A DNA stretch of 5,033 nucleotides from contig CALPLL020000146.1 in the NCBI GenBank assembly GCA_943324395.2, positions 1-5,033 of the forward strand. The letters run 5' to 3'. A program made the position numbers and the translations under genes. This document shows, piece by piece, positions 1-5,033 of the stretch; position 1 is the stretch's first letter, and the number at the start of each line of letters is the position of its first letter. Below the pieces are notes generated by a model. That model was not told the origin of the DNA. It worked only from the letters and a program-made list of their open reading frames with translations, and ran no database searches. This stretch comes from Rhizobium sp. Q54. GTDB lineage: Bacteria > Bacteroidota > Bacteroidia > Flavobacteriales > Flavobacteriaceae.

Positions 1-398
1 GAATCGTATATTTTTCCAATTCCTTGTGTCGAATAACCTTGAGAAATTAAATATTGTGGCAAGCTTAAAATATCAGGATTGATGTCACGCATTTTGGTTT
101 TTAAGTCCCAAACTTTAGTATAATCAGGTCTTTTTCCGGTCATTAAACTCGCTCTTGTTGGTCCGCAAACCGCTTGTTGACAATAATTACTCATAAAAAC
201 GGTTCCCATTTTTGCCAAACGATCAATATTTGGAGTTTTTATTTGAGTATTGCCGTAACAACCTAATATGGGTTTTAAATCATCGATTCCGATGAATAAT
301 ATATTAGGTTTTGTTTTTTGCTGAGAATAAGCATTAGAGAGCAAAAGTGAAGCAAAAAATAACGTTGCTACTTTTAAGATATTGAAGTTGTTTTTCAT
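1..398 (-). CDS. Sulfatase, iduronate-2-sulfatase-like (S1 family), N-terminal part; gene continues past the left edge
   Basis: Hydrolyses a sulfate ester on a polysaccharide or oligosaccharide; the sugar is unknown. Only 132 complete codons are visible. ATG at 396-398 is followed by a lysine, a hydrophobic stretch (about residues 7-20) and a likely signal peptidase I site after NAYS (residue 25), so the protein is exported. The sulfatase fold then starts with PNILFIGIDDL (31-41), where Asp39 and Asp40 are the expected calcium ligands, and TPNIDRLA (55-62). The motif CGPTR (78-82) is the C-x-P-x-R signature whose Cys78 is converted to formylglycine, so an anaerobic sulfatase-maturating enzyme or equivalent is needed. 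YCQQAVCGPTRASL and the terminal GIGKIYD resemble the iduronate-2-sulfatase branch (SulfAtlas S1_7-like, from memory). The start lies 32 bases after the PL6 lyase stop, so it is probably co-transcribed. Sulfatase family is very secure; subfamily and substrate are inferred. The C-terminus, and so any sorting domain, is not visible. Confidence 0.93.
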   Translation of the reverse strand, partial: MKNNFNILKVATLFFASLLLSNAYSQQKTKPNILFIGIDDLKPILGCYGNTQIKTPNIDRLAKMGTVFMSNYCQQAVCGPTRASLMTGKRPDYTKVWDLKTKMRDINPDILSLPQYLISQGYSTQGIGKIYD

Positions 399-430
399 TT
401 TATTTTATTATTAAATGCCTATGAGAATAA

Positions 431-2149
431 TTATTGAACGATTAATTTGATAACTTTTGAAAATTTAGAAGATCGAATTTTTACAATATAGAATCCATTA
501 TTTAAACCGTTGAATTCAATTGTATTACTTCTTGTCAATTCATTTTGAGATACAGTTTGCTTCTTAACAACTTGACCGTTGCTATTTATAATTGTTATTT
601 CACTGTCTTCAAAATAGTTATTTGGAAATTGAATGTTGAAATTGTTTTTTGCTGGATTTGGATACAAACTTACTTTTGTTTCTAATTCAAAATTTTCATT
701 TGCTAAAGCTACTAAATAAGAAGGTCCAACATCAGCTAAAGTCAATGGTCGGTTTGATGTTGTTCCTGTAGTATATTCTTCACAACCAACATCTTTTAAG
801 GTAACGGTTGTTGGTCTTGGTCGGCCTGCAATATCAAATAACAAACCTGGATCATCATTAAGATTGGTGATATCTAAAATAAGTGGGTAATTAGCATTTG
901 CATTGTTTATAGGACTACTAGAAGTTAAACCGTAATATCCATTTGCGTTAAGCCCTAAAAAAGGATTTGCATTTGTCATTCCTGAAGGTATGTTAATTCC
1001 AAGCGTTCCTTGATAAATATTACCAACCCAAGTAGTTCCATTGTTCGCATTTGAATAAAGATTTCCTGAAGATTTTCTGAAAATATTATTCGCCCATGTA
1101 TTGTTAATTGGTCCATTTCCTCCTAAATCCATATCTCCACAATTGTAAAAAGTATTGTGAACAAAATTAATATTACTAAGATTTAATGTTCTAGGCGAAG
1201 CTGCAGTGGGCGGAACTAAAGGAGCTACATAAACATAAGTAATTGCATCAGCGGTACTTCCAACTCCTGAATTTTCAAAATAGTTGTTATAACAATAAAT
1301 ATTATTTGCTTCTTTAACCCTTATTCCGCCTGCATTGATAAAGAAATTACTATAAGCTACATTGTTATCTCCATTTCTAAAACAAAGCATTGCATTTTGC
1401 TGATTGGTGAAAGTACAATAACGAATTACATTTTCTTGACATTTTACCGATATAGTTTCACTATCTCCAAGTCCTGTATTGTTGAAATAACAATACTCAA
1501 CAATAGTTCTTGATTTATTTAGATATTCAGCTCCTAAACCAATTCTAACTGGTTCATTTCCATTATCGCCACCTATACCATAATAATTTTGAAACGAGCA
1601 ATAACTAATTTTATGATAACCAATAACGGATGCAGATGTTGAAATTTGGATGGTACAACCGATTGCTGCGTCAGCAGGCTTTTTTTCCATATTACAATAC
1701 GTTATTTCATTGTATTGCGTTCCCGCTTTGATTTCTATGTATTTTTTAGCGTAATAATTACTAAAATTTAAATGAGTTAATTTATTTCTGTTTCCATAAA
1801 CTTCGATTAAATAAGCTGTCCCTATATCTCCTGAAGTAAATTGAAAACCACTAAATGTTACATTATTAGCATAAATATTTATATCGCCATAGGTATTTAA
1901 AAAAACGCCGCCTGGAGTTTGAGCAATAACAGATATGTTGCTATTATTAATATCTAAAACTACATTAGAATAAGTTCCGTTTGCAAGTACAATTATATCG
2001 CCAGATGATGAATTATTACAAGCGCTTTGAAGAGCATTAATCGAATTTACATTGATTGTAGCTGCATTAGAGGAAATTAAGCCCACTAAATTGTATAAAA
2101 CAAAAGCTATAATAATTGTAAAATTTTTAATATTTATCGGTTGTTTCAT
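431..2149 (-). CDS. Secreted PL6-type polysaccharide lyase (chondroitinase B / alginate lyase family) with T9SS sorting domain
   Basis: Probably cleaves a uronic-acid-containing polysaccharide by beta-elimination outside the cell. The ATG at 2149 gives 572 residues; an in-frame TTG at 2158 would add MRY but is less likely. Signal peptide about 1-29 (cut near SSNA), then a right-handed beta-helix to about 460. PL6 landmarks, in ATG numbering: NGNEPVRIG (196-204); DSETISVK (229-236), where Asp229, Glu231 and Lys236 align by spacing with the chondroitinase B calcium ligands Glu243 and Glu245 and catalytic base Lys250; and CFRNG (256-260), where Arg258 matches catalytic Arg271. GGIRV (274-278), GRPRP (442-446), KDVGCEEY (452-459) and PLTLADVGPSYL (468-479) also fit the family. 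The last 80 residues, from KVSLYPNPAKNNF (492), form a type A sorting domain for T9SS export. The start is 16 bases after the upstream stop. Oddity: Asn259 replaces the usual His after the catalytic Arg. PL6 membership is fairly sure; substrate (dermatan sulfate, alginate or another polyuronide) is not. Confidence 0.87.
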   Translation of the reverse strand: MKQPINIKNFTIIIAFVLYNLVGLISSNAATINVNSINALQSACNNSSSGDIIVLANGTYSNVVLDINNSNISVIAQTPGGVFLNTYGDINIYANNVTFSGFQFTSGDIGTAYLIEVYGNRNKLTHLNFSNYYAKKYIEIKAGTQYNEITYCNMEKKPADAAIGCTIQISTSASVIGYHKISYCSFQNYYGIGGDNGNEPVRIGLGAEYLNKSRTIVEYCYFNNTGLGDSETISVKCQENVIRYCTFTNQQNAMLCFRNGDNNVAYSNFFINAGGIRVKEANNIYCYNNYFENSGVGSTADAITYVYVAPLVPPTAASPRTLNLSNINFVHNTFYNCGDMDLGGNGPINNTWANNIFRKSSGNLYSNANNGTTWVGNIYQGTLGINIPSGMTNANPFLGLNANGYYGLTSSSPINNANANYPLILDITNLNDDPGLLFDIAGRPRPTTVTLKDVGCEEYTTGTTSNRPLTLADVGPSYLVALANENFELETKVSLYPNPAKNNFNIQFPNNYFEDSEITIINSNGQVVKKQTVSQNELTRSNTIEFNGLNNGFYIVKIRSSKFSKVIKLIVQ

Positions 2150-2165
2150 ATATCGCAATATTTTA

Positions 2166-3974
2166 TTATTTCTTAATGAATTTGATACTTCTTGGAATTG
2201 AATTATTGATTATTTCAGCAAAATAAATTCCTGAACTCAAGTTAGATACTTCAAAACTAATTTCATGATTATCATTTGTAAAATTAATAGTATCTATTTG
2301 ATTAATTACAACTTGACCGTTACTATTTACTATTGAAATAGTACAATTTTTATCAAATGGTTGGTTTGCAATAATTGAAATTGTAGAACTTACTGGATTA
2401 GGACTTAATTTCATTGAAAATCCAGCGTTATTATTCTCAAATTGATTGTTATCCAATCTAGCAAGTCGGTCATTTAATTGAGCTAAATATAGACTTGGGA
2501 TAGTAGTAATTCTAGTTCCTAAAGATTGTATAACACCCAATGGTTCGGTGGTAGCATCGCCAACACCGGTTACATCTGGACAAACACAACCAATAGCCCA
2601 ATTGATATGATCACCTGGGGGATCTTGAATTACCATTCTATTAGCATTGCAATTCCAAAACATGATTTGACCACCAGACCAACCGTGACCGCTTCCCATA
2701 TCCAATCTATTTTGAACGTCCATTCTTCCATCTCCAACTAAATTATCAAATAAAATTCCTGTTGCCCATCGATGGTGCGGACCAATATCATTATTTTGAA
2801 TAGTTGAAGAACTGTTATAAAACACATTTGGACCACAGGTTCTACTTCCATTTACATAATCGTGACGTCCATTTCTTGTAATACAATTTTGAACCAAACA
2901 ACGTTGCCCATCTACATTAAATGAATAACGACGACCGCCATCAATAATGGATTTTGCATCATACATTTTACAAGCATCAACCGTAATAAAACTAGCGTCA
3001 GAATTGATGTGAACTGCAGAATAACCAAAATAATATACTTCTAAATTTTTAGCCCAAGAATTGTATATTTTATCAAATGCAACAGCCTCCCAACCATGAT
3101 TTTCATCTGTTGAAGAAGTATACGTTGAAGAAATTCTCATGTTTTCAATACCGCAATTTTTTATTCTATTATCCGTAAATTTTACCAATTCACCTGTTGA
3201 ATAAACAGGATCAATAATATCCATTATTGGGGCATCCAAAGTAATCACATTGCCATTTATATTTTCTATTTTTCTTTCAGAATCCATATCATAAGCACTT
3301 GCTGTCCAATTTACAGCTAAAGGATCAATGTTAGACAATAAATTCATCCCTAATAAAATTATCCATGCATCATTTGGAATTCTATGAACAAAAACTTTAT
3401 CACCTCTTGCAAATGTATGACCTGAAGCAACTGTAATTTGCTTTTTGCCTATTGCAACATATGGATCTGTAATTGCTTTTCTGGTAGAATTGGAGGAATT
3501 ATATGAAGTGCTTGAAGAACCTACAAAGTTGAATAAAGTGTGCTGAGCAGTTTTGGTAGCAATGAAATTAGTACCAGTTCCATTAAATCCGGCGCCACGA
3601 AGTACAATTCCACTTGCCGAAATAGTGACTGTATCACTTAGATTATAAGTTCCAGCAGTAAATAAAATAGTTCCTCGATATCCACTAGCGTCTACTGGCA
3701 TTGCAGCCACTTGATTAATTGCGTTTTGAACGTTGGCTAGATTATCACCCGCAACTGGATTTACAGTTAGTACCACACCAATTGTTGGTATCGGTGATTC
3801 ACCATTCAAATATCCAACTGCGCTAAAATCGGGAACAACATTTCCTTTATTATCTGGAGTGTATATTAAATTCCCATTAGACCCCATGGAAACTAAACTT
3901 GAGGTTTGAGCATAAGTTATACCTTGTAATAAAACAATTAAAATAAGTAGTAAATATATTCTTGATTTATTCAT
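2166..3974 (-). CDS. Secreted right-handed beta-helix protein, pectate-lyase-superfamily-like, with T9SS sorting domain; probable polysaccharide-active enzyme of unassigned family
   Basis: Function unproven; fold and context suggest a polysaccharide lyase or glycoside hydrolase. The ATG at 3974 gives 602 residues; the TTG at 3992 would add six residues ahead of the signal peptide and is less likely. Signal peptide 1-22 (cut after TYA). Residues about 80-134 (VQNAINQV, GTILFTAGTYNL, GIVLRGAG) are the opening coils typical of Pectate_lyase_3-type (PF12708-like) helices. A beta-rich insert follows at about 175-255, with ITVASGHTFARGDKVFV and GNVITLDAPI. The helix resumes with polar, His/Arg/Gly-rich motifs: DGGRRYSFNVDGQ (345-357), RNGRHDYVNGSR (367-378), GPHHRWATG (398-406), MGSGHGWSGG (426-435) and DHINWAIGC (455-463). 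These probably line a substrate groove, but catalytic residues cannot be assigned. A T9SS type A domain starts near MKLSPNPVSS (521) and runs to the end. It sits 18 bases after the sulfatase stop and 16 before the PL6 gene. The fold is secure, the activity is inference. Confidence 0.8.
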   Translation of the reverse strand: MNKSRIYLLLILIVLLQGITYAQTSSLVSMGSNGNLIYTPDNKGNVVPDFSAVGYLNGESPIPTIGVVLTVNPVAGDNLANVQNAINQVAAMPVDASGYRGTILFTAGTYNLSDTVTISASGIVLRGAGFNGTGTNFIATKTAQHTLFNFVGSSSTSYNSSNSTRKAITDPYVAIGKKQITVASGHTFARGDKVFVHRIPNDAWIILLGMNLLSNIDPLAVNWTASAYDMDSERKIENINGNVITLDAPIMDIIDPVYSTGELVKFTDNRIKNCGIENMRISSTYTSSTDENHGWEAVAFDKIYNSWAKNLEVYYFGYSAVHINSDASFITVDACKMYDAKSIIDGGRRYSFNVDGQRCLVQNCITRNGRHDYVNGSRTCGPNVFYNSSSTIQNNDIGPHHRWATGILFDNLVGDGRMDVQNRLDMGSGHGWSGGQIMFWNCNANRMVIQDPPGDHINWAIGCVCPDVTGVGDATTEPLGVIQSLGTRITTIPSLYLAQLNDRLARLDNNQFENNNAGFSMKLSPNPVSSTISIIANQPFDKNCTISIVNSNGQVVINQIDTINFTNDNHEISFEVSNLSSGIYFAEIINNSIPRSIKFIKK

Positions 3975-3992
3975 TTTATACAAGTAAAACAA

Positions 3993-5033
3993 TTATTTTT
4001 TTGCTAATTCACTTTTAAAATAATCTAACATTTTAGCTTTCAATTCTTTAGAAATTGCAGCATAATCTTTATCGTTAACAACATTTACTTTCTCCAAAGG
4101 ATCTTTTACATAATCATACATTTCAGAAGCATAAATTTGAGATTCATTGAAAGGCTGCTTACTTGTAAAATTATTCATCCAAATAGTGAATCTATAATTA
4201 TCGTTTCTCAAACTATATCCCATAATTTTAGGATCTGCATAACCTTTTTTTATCATTTCCACTTTCTTTAATTTTCTCGGATACTGACTAATGGAGTAAT
4301 CATTCACTTTAGCATTATTGTTTAACATCAATGGCTTCAAACTTAAACCGTCTAATTTGTTTGGAATGGGCACACCTGCTAAATCACAAATTGTTGGAAA
4401 AACATCCACAAATTCAGAAAGAGAATTCGTTTTACCTGATTTTATTCCAGGTCCTGCAATGATTAACGGAGCTCTAGTCGCTTCTTCAAAATTGGTGTGT
4501 TTGTGCCACAAATCATGGTCACCTAAATGCCAACCGTGATCTCCCCAAAGTACAATAATGGTATTGTTTAAAGTTCCTAAAGATTCTAATGTATTCAATA
4601 AAATACCAACTTGAGCATCTAAATAAGATACAGCAGCGTAATAACCGTGAATTAATTCTTTTTGTTTTTCAAGTTTTAATCCAATTCGTAAAGAATCTGC
4701 TGGTAAAGTAGCAAATTCAGGAATATCTAAATAATTTCGTAATTCTCCAGATTGATGATAAGCTATTAAAGGTCCATTTTTAGAATGTTCTTGAAAAGAG
4801 GCAATTGGCATATCGTCTCTTTTGTATAAATCCCAATATTTTTTTGGCGATACAAAAGGTAAATGAGGTTTAGAAAATCCAACAGCCATGAAAAACGGCT
4901 TATCACCCTTAGATAATTTAATGATTTGTTCTTTAGCTAAAAGAGCATTAACTCCGTCTTGATATGCATTGTCTGGCACATTAATACATTCAACTGATGG
5001 TCCTTTGATACTTTTAGGGTTCTCATCATTTGA
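3993..5033 (-). CDS. Sulfatase, iduronate-2-sulfatase-like (S1 family), C-terminal part; gene starts beyond the right edge
   Basis: Sulfate-ester hydrolase, probably acting on sulfated uronic acid or a similar sugar released by the neighbouring lyases. The frame is open to the right edge, so the in-frame GTG at 4979 is not the start; 346 residues are visible, beginning SNDENPKS. GPSVECINVPDNAYQDG (visible residues 11-27) is a region that lies a little downstream of the catalytic cysteine motif in iduronate-2-sulfatase-like enzymes. KPFFMAVGFSKPHLPF (45-60) and the GDHGWHLGDHDLWHKHTNF block (164-182) are strong family marks. Asp165 and His166 should bind the metal, and Lys178 or His179 the sulfate. 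EEATRAPLI, DVFPTICDLAG and LDGLSLKPL complete the sulfatase fold. The formylglycine cysteine lies outside the window, so catalytic competence cannot be judged. The protein ends in FKSELAKK with no T9SS domain, which suggests a periplasmic or lipid-anchored enzyme. It is the first visible gene of the cluster. Family is secure; the exact substrate is not. Confidence 0.93.
   Translation of the reverse strand, partial: SNDENPKSIKGPSVECINVPDNAYQDGVNALLAKEQIIKLSKGDKPFFMAVGFSKPHLPFVSPKKYWDLYKRDDMPIASFQEHSKNGPLIAYHQSGELRNYLDIPEFATLPADSLRIGLKLEKQKELIHGYYAAVSYLDAQVGILLNTLESLGTLNNTIIVLWGDHGWHLGDHDLWHKHTNFEEATRAPLIIAGPGIKSGKTNSLSEFVDVFPTICDLAGVPIPNKLDGLSLKPLMLNNNAKVNDYSISQYPRKLKKVEMIKKGYADPKIMGYSLRNDNYRFTIWMNNFTSKQPFNESQIYASEMYDYVKDPLEKVNVVNDKDYAAISKELKAKMLDYFKSELAKK

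Larger units (their letters stand above)
1..5033 (-). other. Putative operon: sulfatase, beta-helix protein, PL6 lyase, sulfatase
   Basis: All four genes point the same way, with gaps of 18 (3975-3992), 16 (2150-2165) and 32 bases (399-430). The gaps are AT-rich and too short to hold independent promoters easily. No inverted repeat followed by a T-run was seen in any of them, nor a Bacteroidota-type promoter. The regions before the starts are A/T-rich without a Shine-Dalgarno match, which is usual for flavobacteria. The operon's promoter is expected beyond the right edge and its end beyond the left edge. Co-transcription is inferred from spacing and matched function. Confidence 0.75.

Noticed and set aside
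399..430. Possible terminator or promoter in the gap between the PL6 lyase and the left sulfatase.
   Set aside because: The gap is only 32 AT-rich bases with no stem-loop and no convincing promoter elements.
2526..2741. Open frame of 71 codons on the plus strand.
   Set aside because: It lies wholly inside the beta-helix gene on the opposite strand and has no recognisable protein features; it is a chance antisense frame.
4318..4539. Open frame of 73 codons on the plus strand.
   Set aside because: It lies antisense within the conserved sulfatase catalytic block, whose coding strand is certain; no independent evidence of a gene.
1..5033. The left gene shows only a sulfatase N-terminus and the right only a C-terminus, as if one sulfatase gene had been split by insertion of the two lyase genes.
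   Set aside because: On the minus strand an insertion would leave the N-terminal half on the right and the C-terminal half on the left. The order is the reverse, and both pieces are simply cut by the window edges, so they are two separate genes.
1..5033. CRISPR array, tRNA or rRNA gene, insertion sequence, or defence system.
   Set aside because: No regularly spaced repeats, RNA gene signatures, transposase motifs or terminal inverted repeats were seen; coding sequence fills the window apart from three short gaps.

Overview
The window is AT-rich and almost entirely coding, and all genes lie on the minus strand. Both complete proteins end in a type IX secretion (T9SS) type A sorting domain, and no start has a clear Shine-Dalgarno sequence. 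Together these point to a Bacteroidota genome, most likely a flavobacterium (Flavobacteriaceae). Family names here come from motif recognition, not database searches.

Read in the direction of transcription (right to left), the layout is as follows. (1) 5033-3993: C-terminal 346 residues of an iduronate-2-sulfatase-like sulfatase, whose start lies beyond the right edge. (2) 3974-2166: a secreted right-handed beta-helix protein with a pectate-lyase-like N-terminal part and a T9SS sorting domain; its exact family is not recognised. (3) 2149-431: a secreted polysaccharide lyase of the PL6 (chondroitinase B / alginate lyase) type, also with a T9SS sorting domain. (4) 398-1: the first 132 residues of a second sulfatase, with signal peptide and the C-x-P-x-R formylglycine motif, running off the left edge. 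The gaps between genes are 18, 16 and 32 bases, so the four are probably one transcript. None of these gaps holds a recognisable promoter, terminator or RNA gene.

The set looks like an internal part of a polysaccharide utilisation locus for a sulfated, uronic-acid-containing polysaccharide, such as a glycosaminoglycan of the dermatan/chondroitin type or a marine algal sulfated polyuronide. The two beta-helix proteins would be exported by T9SS to cut the polymer outside the cell. The sulfatases would remove sulfate esters; the one whose C-terminus is visible has no sorting domain and so probably acts in the periplasm. No SusC/SusD pair, regulator or transporter is visible here, and the substrate cannot be fixed from the sequence alone.

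The points most worth following are the unassigned beta-helix protein between two sulfatases and a PL6 lyase, and the PL6 protein's active-site region, where Asn follows the catalytic Arg instead of the usual His.
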